Assembly (NCBI RefSeq): GCF_900167475.1
Contig: NZ_LT796768.1
Coordinates: 2,852,001 to 2,916,000 of the forward strand
Length of the DNA stretch: 64,000 nt
Direction: 5' to 3'
From: Aeromicrobium choanae
GTDB lineage: Bacteria > Actinomycetota > Actinomycetes > Propionibacteriales > Nocardioidaceae
How positions within the stretch are numbered: the first letter of the stretch is position 1; the number at the start of each line of letters is the position of its first letter. Shown piece by piece: positions 8,904-17,403 of this stretch. The notes under the pieces were generated by a model that saw only the letters and a list, made by a program, of their open reading frames with translations, made no database searches and was not told where the DNA came from. A program made the position numbers and the translations under genes.

Positions 8904-9805
8904 CCACCTGGAGCGTGCGGGTGCCGGGGCGGCGGGCGAAGCCACGACCCGTGGCCGCACCGGTCGCCCTGCCGGCCGAGATCGCGGTCGTGACCGAGGC
9001 GCTGACCGTGGTCGCGGTCGTGTGCGCCTGGGTCGTCCTGCAGCTGCTCGTCCTCGGCGGGGTCTCGCACGACCGTGCCCAGCACGTGCTCCACGCCCAG
9101 TTCCGCACGGACCTCGCCTCCGCCACCGCGCCGGTCGGCGGAGTCATCGATCCCGGCACGCCGGTCTCCACGCTGACCATCCCCGGCCGGGGCATCAGCG
9201 AGGTGGTGGTCGAGGGCACCGCATCGAGCCAGACACTCGGCGGACCCGGGCACCGGCGCGACACCGTCCTGCCGGGACAGCCCGGCACCTCGGTCCTCTA
9301 CGGACGCAGCAGCACCTTCGGCGCACCGTTCGGCGGGCTCGACGACCTGCGCGTCGGCGACCCGATCATGACCGTCACGGGGCAGGGCCGGGCGGCCTAC
9401 GAGGTCAGTGGGCTCAGGCGCGCGGGCGACCCGCTGCCGCAGCCGCTGGCACCGGGCGCGGGCCGGCTCGTACTCGTCGGCGCCGAGGGTCAGGGCCGCC
9501 TCGCGGCACTGTCCCCGGGCGCGGTGGTCTTCGTGGACGCGGAGCTCGTCTCCAAGCCGCACGAGGCCGGGGCTCCTCGCGTGCCCTCGGTGCCCGAGGC
9601 GGAGCAGCCCATGGGCCGTGACACGTCCGTCCTGCCCCTGCTGGCGCTGGTCCTGGCCGGCGTCGCAGCGGTGGTCGCACTCGCGACCTATGCGCGCGCC
9701 CGGCTCGGGAGAGCCCGTGCCTGGGTCCTGCTGTCGGCCCCACTCGTCGCCCTGGCCTGGATCGCGACCGATCTCGGCGTGAGCCTGCTGCCGAATCTGG
9801 TGTGA
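8900..9805 (+). CDS. Sortase-fold membrane protein lacking the catalytic triad (pseudo-sortase)
   Basis: 301 residues. An N-terminal helix (about 31-52) is followed by a sortase-type barrel (about 85-220) and two C-terminal helices (about 243-263 and 273-296). Class E/D sortase landmarks are clear: GTPVSTLTIP, GGPGHRRDTVLPG, FGAPFGGLDDLRVGD and LVLVG. The catalytic His of GHR is Arg136 here (YGRSS), the Cys of LVTC aligns with Ala195, and the usual Arg before the last strand is missing. It should fold as a sortase without transpeptidase activity. The GTG overlaps the previous stop by 4 bases. A role as scaffold or receptor for the neighbouring anchored binding proteins is inference. Confidence 0.75.
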   Translation: MTTWSVRVPGRRAKPRPVAAPVALPAEIAVVTEALTVVAVVCAWVVLQLLVLGGVSHDRAQHVLHAQFRTDLASATAPVGGVIDPGTPVSTLTIPGRGISEVVVEGTASSQTLGGPGHRRDTVLPGQPGTSVLYGRSSTFGAPFGGLDDLRVGDPIMTVTGQGRAAYEVSGLRRAGDPLPQPLAPGAGRLVLVGAEGQGRLAALSPGAVVFVDAELVSKPHEAGAPRVPSVPEAEQPMGRDTSVLPLLALVLAGVAAVVALATYARARLGRARAWVLLSAPLVALAWIATDLGVSLLPNLV

Positions 9806-9825
9806 GTGCCAGATGGCCCTCCGCC

Positions 9826-9847
9826 TTTCACCTGCCGTTCACCGCAA
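9826..9847 (+). promoter_or_regulatory. Second PHO box, upstream of pstS2
   Basis: Two 11-base units, TTTCACCTGCC (9826-9836) and GTTCACCGCAA (9837-9847), have TTCACC in register. The arrangement copies the pstC site. Confidence 0.72.
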
Positions 9848-9874
9848 GCACCGCGCCACACGAGGGATCCCTCA

Positions 9875-9880
9875 TAGCGT
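9875..9880 (+). promoter_or_regulatory. -10 element of the pstS2 promoter
   Basis: TAGCGT begins 27 bases after the second PHO unit, the same distance as at pstC. The leader to the ATG at 9929 carries the ribosome binding site AGGAAAGGGAA (9912-9922). Confidence 0.55.
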
Positions 9881-9928
9881 GCCGCACGAGACCCGGCAGA
9901 GCGCCGGCTCGAGGAAAGGGAACCCCCG

Positions 9929-11776
9929 ATGAAGCGAAACCGTGTATCGGCCGTCACGGCCGGTGCGGCCCTCGTGGTCGGCTCGACGCTGACCCTCATG
10001 TCGCCCGCCGTCGCGGCCGACGTGAACCCCTTCGATCCGACCTTCGTCCCGAACACCACCGACGACCTCGTCGGTGTCGGATCGGACACCACCCAGATCG
10101 TCACGCACGACATCGCGGTCGCCTACAACGCGGGCCGTGCCTCGGGCCGGATCGCGTCGTTCGCGGCCGACGGGGCACCGGCCACCGTGACGCTGCGCAG
10201 CGGACTCGCCGCGATCACCCGTCCGAACGGCTCGGGCGCGGGCAAGAAGCTGCTCTACGCTCCCGACAACAACCCCCACGTCTCGTTCGCCCGGTCCTCG
10301 TCCACCCTCAACCCGGCCGAGATCACCGGCGGGCTCAAGCAGGCGGCCTTCGCCGTCGACGGTCTGCAGATGGCCGTCAGCTCGAGCGCCACGAACGCGC
10401 CCGCGGAGCTGACCATCGACCAGATCCTGCGGATCTACAAGGGCGAGGTCACGAACTGGAGCCAGGTCGGCGGCCGGCCGGGCGCCATCAGGGCGCTCAT
10501 CCCGCAGTCGGGCTCCGGCACCCTGAGCTTCTTCACGTCGCAGCTGACCGCCGCGAACGGTGGCATCCCGTTCACCCCCGTCGCCAGCTCCACGCAGGAG
10601 CACAGCGACGTCGACGTGAAGGGCGACCCCAACGCGATCGCGCCGTTCTCCAGCGCCCGCGCCACGATCACCTCCACGGTCGACGCGCTCGGCGGCTGGA
10701 AGGCGACGCGCGCGGTCTACAACGTCGTGCGCACCGCGGACCTGGCGAGCGGGACCCTCGGGTCCACGCTCACGAACGTCTTCGGTGAGGACGGCTGGAT
10801 CTGCGGGCCGGATGGTCGCGCCGTGATCGAGAGGGCCGGCTTCGAGCAGCTGGCCTCCACGGAGGACGGCGGCGCGTGCGGCCAGTTCGTCACCGATCCG
10901 GTCTCCAACCTCAAGACCTCCGACCAGGCCGACGCGGTCGCCACCACGACGACGCTCGCGGCCTCGGCACCGGGCAACCGCACCGTGGCCCTCCGGGCGA
11001 CGGTCGGCACCGGTGGCGGCGCACCCGCGGCCGGCAAGGTCGAGTTCCGTGAGGGCGAGTCCGTCGTCGGGTCCGCCTTCACCTCGGGAGGCGTCGCCTC
11101 GCTCACGCTGTCCGGTGTCTCGGTCGGCTCGCACCAGTACACCGCGACGTTCGTGCCGACTCGGGCGAACGACTTCACCCCGTCCGAGTCCGCCCCGCAG
11201 CAGGTCGTCGTCAAGACCCCCGCCGCGGTGACGGTCACCGGTGTCTCGGCCCCGTACGGCAAGGCGAAGACGGTCACCGTCAAGGCGACGGTGAACGGCG
11301 CGGCCGCCACCGGCTCCGTGCGGGTCGCGGTCGGCACCGGCGCGGCCAGGGCCTACCCCCTGTCGCGCGGCACGGCGACGGTCCCGGTCGCGGCCGGGAC
11401 GGCTGCGGGCGCCCTGCGCGTGGTCGCCTCGCTGCCCGGCTCGGCGTCCGTCGACCCGGCCAGCCGCACGTTCACGCTCAAGATCGCCAAGGCGAAGGGC
11501 AGCGTGACCGCCAAGCTCGTGAAGGCCAAGGTCAAGGCGTCGCAGCGCGGCGTGCTGCGCGTGACGGTCAAGCCCGCGGGCGTGCCGGTCACGGGCAAGG
11601 TCACCGTGAAGGCCGGCTCGAAGGTCGTCGGTCGCGGCGTCGTCAGGAACGGGAAGGTCACCGTCAAGCTGGCGAAGCTCAAGAAGGGCACGCACCGGCT
11701 GGTGGTGTCGTACGGAGGCGACCGGAACGTCACGGGCGCCAAGGCCAGGACCCTGAAGGTCAAGGTCACCCGCTGA
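9929..11776 (+). CDS. PstS-like substrate-binding protein with C-terminal Ig-like repeats (PstS2)
   Basis: 615 residues. The signal peptide ends near AVA29. A PBP-like domain (about 30-335) contains GVGSDTTQ and [10 protein letters not shown]. In authentic phosphate binders the second loop reads RSDGSGT, so the Arg and Asp are missing here and the ligand may not be free orthophosphate. Two or three bacterial Ig-like repeats follow (about 338-615) and the C-terminus is very rich in Lys and Val. There is no anchor helix, LPXTG or lipobox, so binding to the wall through the basic Ig tail is inference. It has its own PHO box and sits between the pst permease unit and pstB. Codon use resembles the neighbours. 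Confidence 0.82.
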   Translation: MKRNRVSAVTAGAALVVGSTLTLMSPAVAADVNPFDPTFVPNTTDDLVGVGSDTTQIVTHDIAVAYNAGRASGRIASFAADGAPATVTLRSGLAAITRPNGSGAGKKLLYAPDNNPHVSFARSSSTLNPAEITGGLKQAAFAVDGLQMAVSSSATNAPAELTIDQILRIYKGEVTNWSQVGGRPGAIRALIPQSGSGTLSFFTSQLTAANGGIPFTPVASSTQEHSDVDVKGDPNAIAPFSSARATITSTVDALGGWKATRAVYNVVRTADLASGTLGSTLTNVFGEDGWICGPDGRAVIERAGFEQLASTEDGGACGQFVTDPVSNLKTSDQADAVATTTTLAASAPGNRTVALRATVGTGGGAPAAGKVEFREGESVVGSAFTSGGVASLTLSGVSVGSHQYTATFVPTRANDFTPSESAPQQVVVKTPAAVTVTGVSAPYGKAKTVTVKATVNGAAATGSVRVAVGTGAARAYPLSRGTATVPVAAGTAAGALRVVASLPGSASVDPASRTFTLKIAKAKGSVTAKLVKAKVKASQRGVLRVTVKPAGVPVTGKVTVKAGSKVVGRGVVRNGKVTVKLAKLKKGTHRLVVSYGGDRNVTGAKARTLKVKVTR

Positions 11777-11849
11777 GTCCCGGGTCGCGGCCGGGGCGGT
11801 GCTCCTCGAGCCCGCCCCGGCCCGGCCCTCACCATCGAAGGAACCCCTC

Positions 11850-12704
11850 ATGAGCGTCACCACCGACACGTCGATCATTCCCCTCGTGGAGTCAGAGACG
11901 ACCGTCATCCCGGTCGTGGACGGGCCCACACCGGCCGGCCTCCACGCCGAGAGCGTCTCCGCCTGGTTCGGCCGCCACCACGTCCTCGACCGCGTGTCGC
12001 TCGACATGCCCGCGGGACGCGTCACCGCGCTGATCGGCCCGTCCGGCTGTGGCAAGTCCACCTTCCTGCGCACCCTCAATCGCATGCACGAGCTCGTCGA
12101 CGGCGCCCAGTTCGCGGGCGCGGTCCGCCTCGACGGCGACGACATCTACGACCCGCGCCGCAAGCTCATGGACGTGCGCCGCAGCATCGGCATGGTGTTC
12201 CAGAAGCCCAACCCGTTCCCGGCCATGTCGATCCGCGACAACGTGCTGGCCGGCCTGCGGCTCACCGGCACCCGCGCCAGCAGGTCCACCAAGGACGAGC
12301 TCGTCGAGTCCTGCCTGCGCCGCGGCGGGCTCTGGAACGAGGTCAAGGACCGCCTCGACGCGCCGGGCGGTGGTCTCTCCGGCGGTCAGCAGCAGCGCCT
12401 GTGCATCGCGCGCTCACTCGCGATCCGGCCGCGGGTCCTATTGATGGACGAGCCCTGCTCCGCCCTGGACCCCACCTCGACGCGAGTCATCGAGGAGACG
12501 ATGATCGAGCTGGCGCGCGAGGTGACGATCGTCATCGTCACGCACAACATGCAGCAGGCCGCACGCGTCTCGGACCAGTGCGCGTTCTTCCTCGCGGCGC
12601 AGGGGACACCCGGCGTGATCGTGGAGCACGGCGACACCGCCTCGATGTTCGCCTCGCCCCAGGACCAGCGGACGCACGACTACGTCAACGGCCGCTTCGG
12701 ATGA
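11850..12704 (+). CDS. pstB: Phosphate ABC transporter ATP-binding protein PstB
   Basis: 284 residues with Walker [10 protein letters not shown], the [11 protein letters not shown] segment characteristic of PstB, the signature [16 protein letters not shown], Walker B VLLMDEP and the switch His in THNMQQ. It powers PstCA from the cytoplasm. The ATG is chosen for the ribosome binding site GAAGGAA (11837-11843) and because upstream codons are Pro-rich non-family sequence. An N-terminal extension of about 30 residues precedes the ABC domain. It is the only ATPase gene at the locus and is separated from pstCA by four genes. Confidence 0.95.
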   Translation: MSVTTDTSIIPLVESETTVIPVVDGPTPAGLHAESVSAWFGRHHVLDRVSLDMPAGRVTALIGPSGCGKSTFLRTLNRMHELVDGAQFAGAVRLDGDDIYDPRRKLMDVRRSIGMVFQKPNPFPAMSIRDNVLAGLRLTGTRASRSTKDELVESCLRRGGLWNEVKDRLDAPGGGLSGGQQQRLCIARSLAIRPRVLLMDEPCSALDPTSTRVIEETMIELAREVTIVIVTHNMQQAARVSDQCAFFLAAQGTPGVIVEHGDTASMFASPQDQRTHDYVNGRFG

Positions 12705-12833
12705 GGCGCGCGGCCCGGCTGCGGCTCGCCCTCACCGCCGCCGTGGCCGTGGCCGGGATCTGCACCCTGGCCGTCGTCGGCGCCGCTGCCCTCACCGGGG
12801 GAGTGGCCACGCTCACCATCGCGGACGGACCGA
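12701..12833 (+). other. Signal-peptide reading frame upstream of the lytic transglycosylase (apparent frameshift)
   Basis: An ATG overlapping the pstB stop opens a frame coding MRRAARLRL and then a strong hydrophobic leader (LALTAAVAVAGICTLAVVGAA). It reads sensibly to about 12833, then continues as out-of-frame sequence to 13060. The transglycosylase body lies in the +1 frame from 12834 and has no leader of its own. One surplus base, or two missing ones, near 12830 would join the two parts into one secreted protein of about 250 residues. Confidence 0.55.
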
Positions 12834-13454
12834 GTGCAGGAGCTCTCGATCGGTGCCGGTTCCGCGCTGCCCCCGTCCGTCGACGCCACCGCCCAATCGG
12901 GCGTCGACCCCACCTGGGTCCGCCGGAACGCGGACCGCACGGGCATCCCCGCGGTCGCCGTGGGCGCGTACGCCGACGCCGCCCTCGCTCTGGGCACCGA
13001 GCAGCCGGCGTGCCGCCTGGGATGGACCACCCTGGCCGGCATCGCCACGGTCGAGTCTGACCACGGGCGACACGCTGGCGGAACCCTCGACGCGCAGGGC
13101 CGCACCACCGTGCCGGTGATCGGACCCGCGCTCGACGGATCACCGGGCCTGGCGGCGATACCGGCAGACGCGGCCTCGACGGCCCGCCACGGCGACCCCG
13201 TTTGGGACCACGCGGTCGGGCCGTTCCAGTTCATCGGGTCCACGTGGGAGCGCTGGCGGGCCGACGGCGACGGCGACGGGGTCGAGGACCCGCACGACCT
13301 GGACGACGCCGCACTCGCGGCGGCGCGCTACCTGTGCGCCGCGGGCCAGGACCTGAGCACGGGCCAGGGCTGGAGCCGGGCCATCCACTCGTACAACCAC
13401 TCCGACGAGTACGTCCTCGCCGTCCTCGCGGCGGCCGAGGCCGTGGCCGGCTGA
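12834..13454 (+). CDS. Lytic transglycosylase-like muramidase (leader in another frame)
   Basis: 206 residues from GTG 12834. The SLT-type fold includes IATVESDHGRH with the catalytic Glu, then AVGPFQFIGSTWERW, DLDDAALAAARYLC and SYNHSDEYV. These elements are typical of actinobacterial lytic transglycosylases that cleave glycan strands outside the cell. The frame has no secretion signal, while a good one lies immediately upstream in the other frame, overlapping the pstB stop. The gene is therefore a frameshifted pseudogene, contains a sequencing error, or uses recoding. As the last gene after pstB it may belong to the phosphate-starvation unit. Confidence 0.75.
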   Translation: MQELSIGAGSALPPSVDATAQSGVDPTWVRRNADRTGIPAVAVGAYADAALALGTEQPACRLGWTTLAGIATVESDHGRHAGGTLDAQGRTTVPVIGPALDGSPGLAAIPADAASTARHGDPVWDHAVGPFQFIGSTWERWRADGDGDGVEDPHDLDDAALAAARYLCAAGQDLSTGQGWSRAIHSYNHSDEYVLAVLAAAEAVAG

Positions 13455-13472
13455 TCCCTCGCCGTCCGGGAC

Positions 13473-14780
13473 TCAGCCCTCGGTGGAGGCCGAACCCGTC
13501 GCCAGACCGCGCATCCGCGCCACCAGGTCGTCGAGCCAGGCGCCGACATTCCTCCGCGACTCGCGGGTGTCGGGGTAGCGGCAGCGCAGGTGCACGCCGG
13601 AGTCGTCGATGATGAACCAGAGCATCACGCCATGCGTGCGAATGGCCGCGCCGACGTACTGCGCGTCGAGCCCGGCCGTGTCGATCCGCACGGGGAGGCG
13701 ACGCAGGTCGAGCCACGAGACGGCGAACATGCCCGGCTGCTCGGGCATCCCGCCCCAGGGCTTCATCAGGTCGGCCAACGGCCACGAGCCCAGCCGGATC
13801 GCCTCCTTCACGGCAGCGGAGCACGCCCGCGGGTCCTCGTCGGCGGACTCGAGCACGGAGTTCGTGATGAACCAGCCGACCGAGTCGTGCCACCGGTCCT
13901 CGTGGCGGCTGTGCACGGGGAAGACCGTCCGCAGCGGCGTGCCCGCGAGCTCGAGCGTCGTCGCCGTCATCGCGGAGACGGCGAGGGCGAGCGTGGAGAC
14001 GCGCTGATCGGCGGCCCGCGCGGAGAACGCCGCCAGCTCGCCGAGGTCGAGCACGTCGCGGATCACCACGCGCTCGGGCTGGGGCGTGGGGTCGCCGAGA
14101 GGGAGGGGGAATCGCGGCATCGCCCCGCCGCCCGCCTCGATGACCTCGTCCCAGCGGTGGTGGATCTCCTCCGGCGCGGGCGTGAGCCGCGCGAGCTCGA
14201 CCGTGTGCTCGGCGAACGGGGGCACCTCCGGCAGCTCCGCCGTCCGCCCCTCGCGGATCTGGTCGAGGACCGCCAGCAGGTCGCGCGCCATGACGAGCAG
14301 TGACCACATGTCCACGTGGGCGTGGTCGGCCGCCATGATGAGACTCGGCCCGTCCGCCGTCTCGATGACGCAGAACCGGTGGGAGGGCCGCTGGTAGGGG
14401 CGGCAGCCCTCGTCCAGCACATCGCGCAGCGCATCGTTCATGGACTGACCCGGAAGCACCTCGTGCTCGGTCCATCGTCCGGCCTCCACCGTCACCTCGT
14501 GCAGGGTGGGGGAGCCGTCGGTCCCCGGCACGAACACCGAGCGCAGCGTCCCGTGCGCCTGCACCACGGCACACCACGCGGCCGCCAGGTCGTCGCGCGG
14601 CACCGGAGCGCCCAGCCGCATGGCCAGCGCCATCCACGACCCGGTGCGGTCGCCGAAGCCGACGTGGCGCGCCTGGTCGAACGAGACGGGCAGCTGCGGT
14701 CCGGGCTCGGACACGACGAGCTCGTGGCTGAGCAGCGGGCCGAACGGAAGGCGCAGGTGCGCGACGTGCGTGAGACGCAT
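13473..14780 (-). CDS. Stand-alone condensation-domain/PapA-like acyltransferase
   Basis: 435 residues with the fold of NRPS condensation domains and mycobacterial Pap acyltransferases. The catalytic motif is present as DHAHVDM, keeping the HxxxD His and Asp but lacking the first His of HHxxxDG. A second conserved region around GWFITNSV corresponds to the floor-loop segment. Such proteins move an acyl group to a hydroxyl or amino acceptor. No carrier protein, NRPS or PKS gene is nearby, so the donor and acceptor are unknown. The ATG lies 6 bases after TAGGTT on the minus strand. It is divergent from the alpha/beta hydrolase at 14827, a possible partner. Confidence 0.78.
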   Translation of the reverse strand: MRLTHVAHLRLPFGPLLSHELVVSEPGPQLPVSFDQARHVGFGDRTGSWMALAMRLGAPVPRDDLAAAWCAVVQAHGTLRSVFVPGTDGSPTLHEVTVEAGRWTEHEVLPGQSMNDALRDVLDEGCRPYQRPSHRFCVIETADGPSLIMAADHAHVDMWSLLVMARDLLAVLDQIREGRTAELPEVPPFAEHTVELARLTPAPEEIHHRWDEVIEAGGGAMPRFPLPLGDPTPQPERVVIRDVLDLGELAAFSARAADQRVSTLALAVSAMTATTLELAGTPLRTVFPVHSRHEDRWHDSVGWFITNSVLESADEDPRACSAAVKEAIRLGSWPLADLMKPWGGMPEQPGMFAVSWLDLRRLPVRIDTAGLDAQYVGAAIRTHGVMLWFIIDDSGVHLRCRYPDTRESRRNVGAWLDDLVARMRGLATGSASTEG

Positions 14781-14785
14781 GCCAG

Positions 14786-14792
14786 TAACCTA
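14786..14792. promoter_or_regulatory. Bidirectional -10 element (TAACCTA)
   Basis: A symmetric TAnnnTA element. The plus strand reads TAACCT (14786-14791), serving the hydrolase with a leader of about 29 bases. The minus strand reads TAGGTT (14792-14787), 6 bases before the acyltransferase ATG, giving a leaderless message. Confidence 0.6.
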
Positions 14793-14826
14793 TTGCCCCG
14801 GTCACCCCATCAGATCAGGAGCCGTC

Positions 14827-15609
14827 GTGCACAGGTTCTCCGTGCCGGATGCCGAGCTCGCCTGGGCGTTCAGCGATGAGTCCGGGCACGCCGTCGTGCA
14901 GCTCCACGGCCTGACGTCGAGCCGGTCGCGCGACCGCGTGCTCGACCTCGACCTGGGGCGCGGCCTGTCCGACACCCGCCTGCTGCGCTACGACGCCCGC
15001 GGGCACGGTCACTCGTCCGGCAGGGGAGTGCCCGAGGACTACCGGTGGTCGACGCTGGCCGACGACCTGCTGCGGCTGCTGGACTTCTGGTTCCCCGACG
15101 AGCCGGTGCACGGGGTCGGGCCCTCCATGGGTGCTGGCACGCTGCTGCACGCCGCCGTGCGCGATCCCGGCCGCTTCGACGGCCTCACGCTGCTGCTGCC
15201 GCCCACGGCCTGGGAGACCCGCGCGGCGCGCGCCGACGACTACCGGGAGATGGCCGATGCCATCGAGGCGCAGGGCGTCGAGCCGTTCCTCGAGCTGGAC
15301 CGCTCGGCCCCGAAGCCGCCCGCGACGGTGGGGCACCCCGACACCGTGCCCCACGTCCGCCCCGAGCTGCTGCCGTCCGTCCTGCGCGGTGCGTCGCTGA
15401 GCGACCTCCCGGCCCCTGAGGAGATCGCCCGCATCGACGTTCCCACCACCGTGCTGGCGTGGGTGGAGGACCCCGCACACCCGCTGTCCACCGCCGAGGC
15501 GCTGGTGGACCTCATGCCGCACGCCACGCTCCAGGTGGCGCACACGCCCGACGACGTGCGGCGTTGGCCCGGCGTCCTCGCCGACGACATCGCCCACCGC
15601 ACCCGCTGA
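14827..15609 (+). CDS. Alpha/beta hydrolase
   Basis: 260 residues. The oxyanion segment is QLHGLTSSR, the nucleophile elbow GPSMGAG gives Ser100, and a late His lies in VAHTPDD. Such proteins are esterases, lipases or related hydrolases, and the substrate cannot be read from sequence. GTG 14827 is chosen because AGGAG (14817-14821) precedes it and an upstream frame extension would run over the divergent promoter. A shared hairpin terminator separates it from qcrB. Confidence 0.82.
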   Translation: MHRFSVPDAELAWAFSDESGHAVVQLHGLTSSRSRDRVLDLDLGRGLSDTRLLRYDARGHGHSSGRGVPEDYRWSTLADDLLRLLDFWFPDEPVHGVGPSMGAGTLLHAAVRDPGRFDGLTLLLPPTAWETRAARADDYREMADAIEAQGVEPFLELDRSAPKPPATVGHPDTVPHVRPELLPSVLRGASLSDLPAPEEIARIDVPTTVLAWVEDPAHPLSTAEALVDLMPHATLQVAHTPDDVRRWPGVLADDIAHRTR

Positions 15610-15656
15610 GCGGACCGAGCGGGGCTTTCCCTCACGATCTGCCCCGGACGGACGAA

Positions 15657-15681
15657 GGCCCCGACCGGAACGGTCGGGGCC
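15657..15681. terminator. Bidirectional terminator between hydrolase and qcrB
   Basis: A 10-bp perfect stem (15657-15666 with 15672-15681) and 5-base loop lie between two convergent genes. Each strand has only a short T run, so it would act mainly through stem strength. Confidence 0.75.
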
Positions 15682-15696
15682 CTCGTGCTGGATGAC

Positions 15697-17403
15697 TCAG
15701 TGGACGCGCGGGACGCCGGTCTCGGAGACGCCCTGGAAGTCGTCGCCGAGCTCCACCGGGTGCTCGCCGCCGCCGGCCAGGTGCTCGGCCGCGTGCTCCA
15801 TGTCGTGGCGGGTCGGCTTGTCGACCGATCCGTCGTAGTAGAAGTTGCGCAGCTTCTGGCGCAGCGACTGCTTGCGGTAGTGCGGGTTGCGCACCCCGTA
15901 GGCGTCGTGCTTGTGCACTTCCTCCAGCTCCGGCAGACGCTCGCGCGACGCCGTGAGCGCATACGCGGCGCGGTCGGGCAGCGGCGCGTGACGCTCGGAG
16001 TACCCACCGTCGGGGGCGCGGTCGATGACGCCCGTCTCCCAACCGTGGGTCAGCGTCTCGTTGTCCTTGCGCTGCAGCGAGATGCAGATGCGCTTGGTCA
16101 CGATGAACGCGATGACCGGGAAGATGAAGATGCCGAAGCGCAGCACCCACGTGATCGCGAAGATGTCCAGGCCGAACTTCAGCGCGATGATGTCGTTGCC
16201 GCCGGCGATCCAGCCGCAGGCGTAGGCGGTCATCGCCGCGACACCCAGCGCCGTGCGGACCGGCGCGTTGCGCGGACGCTCGAGCAGGTGGTGCTCACGG
16301 GTGTCGCCGGTGATCCAGCGCTCGATGAACGGCCACACGGCCAGCGACGTGAACAGGATGCCCAGACCGCCCACACCGGGCAGGAAGACGCTCCAGGTCC
16401 ACGTGCGGTTGAACCACGTGGTCTCCAGCGGCGGCATGAGGCGCACGAGGCCCTCGGACAGGCCCATGTACCAGTCGGGCTGCGAGCCGGCGGTGACCTC
16501 GGACGGGTTGTACGGACCGTAGGCCCAGACCGGGTTGATCTGGATCAGGGCGCCCATGAGCGCGGTGAAGCCGAAGACGATGAAGAAGAATCCGCCGGCC
16601 TTGGCCATGTACACCGGGAGCATCGGGTAGCCCACGACGTTGTCGTTGGTGCGTCCGGCGCCGGGCCACTGCGTGTGCTTGTGGTAGACGAGCAGCAGCA
16701 TGTGCGCGCCGATCAGGCCGAGCAGCAGCGCCGGGATCAGCAGGATGTGCGCCATGTACAGGCGGGGGATGATGATCTCGCCGGGGAACTCGCCGCCGAA
16801 GATGAAGAACTCCAGGTAGGAGCCGACCAGCGGGATCGAGCGGATCAAGCCGTCGACGAAGCGAAGGCCCGTGCCGGACAGCAGGTCGTCGGGCAGCGAG
16901 TAGCCCGCGAAGCCCTCGACCATGCCGAGGCTCAGCAGACCGACGCCGATGAGCCAGTTGATCTCACGCGGCTTGCGGTACGCGCCCGTGAAGAACACGC
17001 GCAGCATGTGGGCCATCATCGCCGCCACGAACAGCGCAGCCGCCCAGTGGTGGATCTGGCGCATGAGCAGGCCGCCGCGGATGTCGAACGAGATGTCGAG
17101 CGTCGAGGCGTAGGCCTGCGACATCTCGATGCCGTACAGCGGCGCGTAGGAGCCGGTGTACTCGACCTCGCCCATGCTCGGGACGAACCAGAACGTCAGG
17201 AAGACGCCCGTCAGCAGCAGGACGACGAAGCTCCACAGGGCGATCTCGCCGAGCATGAAGGACCAGTGCTCGGGGAAGACCTTGCGCAGGTTCTTCTTGC
17301 CTGCCGCGGCGAGGCCGAGGCGGTCGTCGAACCAGCCGACCGGGCCTGACAGCTTCTTGCCGGACGGGGAGTCCTCGATCCGGGTGAACGTGCTCTGGCT
17401 CAT
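15697..17403 (-). CDS. qcrB: Cytochrome bc1 complex cytochrome b subunit QcrB
   Basis: 568 residues. The N-terminal cytochrome b domain has paired heme His ligands (RQIHHWAA and the later VYHKH region), and the Qo-site motif is PDWY where mitochondria have PEWY. At least eight membrane helices are followed by an actinobacterial C-terminal extension of about 150 residues. It oxidises menaquinol and passes electrons to the Rieske protein QcrA. In actinobacteria it forms a supercomplex with the aa3 oxidase encoded by ctaC-F. Its ATG overlaps the qcrA stop by 4 bases. QcrB is the known target of the Q203 class in mycobacteria. Confidence 0.97.
   Translation of the reverse strand: MSQSTFTRIEDSPSGKKLSGPVGWFDDRLGLAAAGKKNLRKVFPEHWSFMLGEIALWSFVVLLLTGVFLTFWFVPSMGEVEYTGSYAPLYGIEMSQAYASTLDISFDIRGGLLMRQIHHWAAALFVAAMMAHMLRVFFTGAYRKPREINWLIGVGLLSLGMVEGFAGYSLPDDLLSGTGLRFVDGLIRSIPLVGSYLEFFIFGGEFPGEIIIPRLYMAHILLIPALLLGLIGAHMLLLVYHKHTQWPGAGRTNDNVVGYPMLPVYMAKAGGFFFIVFGFTALMGALIQINPVWAYGPYNPSEVTAGSQPDWYMGLSEGLVRLMPPLETTWFNRTWTWSVFLPGVGGLGILFTSLAVWPFIERWITGDTREHHLLERPRNAPVRTALGVAAMTAYACGWIAGGNDIIALKFGLDIFAITWVLRFGIFIFPVIAFIVTKRICISLQRKDNETLTHGWETGVIDRAPDGGYSERHAPLPDRAAYALTASRERLPELEEVHKHDAYGVRNPHYRKQSLRQKLRNFYYDGSVDKPTRHDMEHAAEHLAGGGEHPVELGDDFQGVSETGVPRVH

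Noticed and set aside
4795-11776. LPXTG-type sorting signals in the pst surface proteins
   Set aside because: Inspection of the C-termini found only plain anchor helices or a basic tail. No LPXTG or LAXTG motif is present.
9872-12145. Long minus-strand open frame of 757 codons across pstS2 and pstB
   Set aside because: It is the complement of two well-identified genes. Its composition (Arg/Asp/Gly/Val-rich, no motifs) is the usual high-GC antisense shadow.
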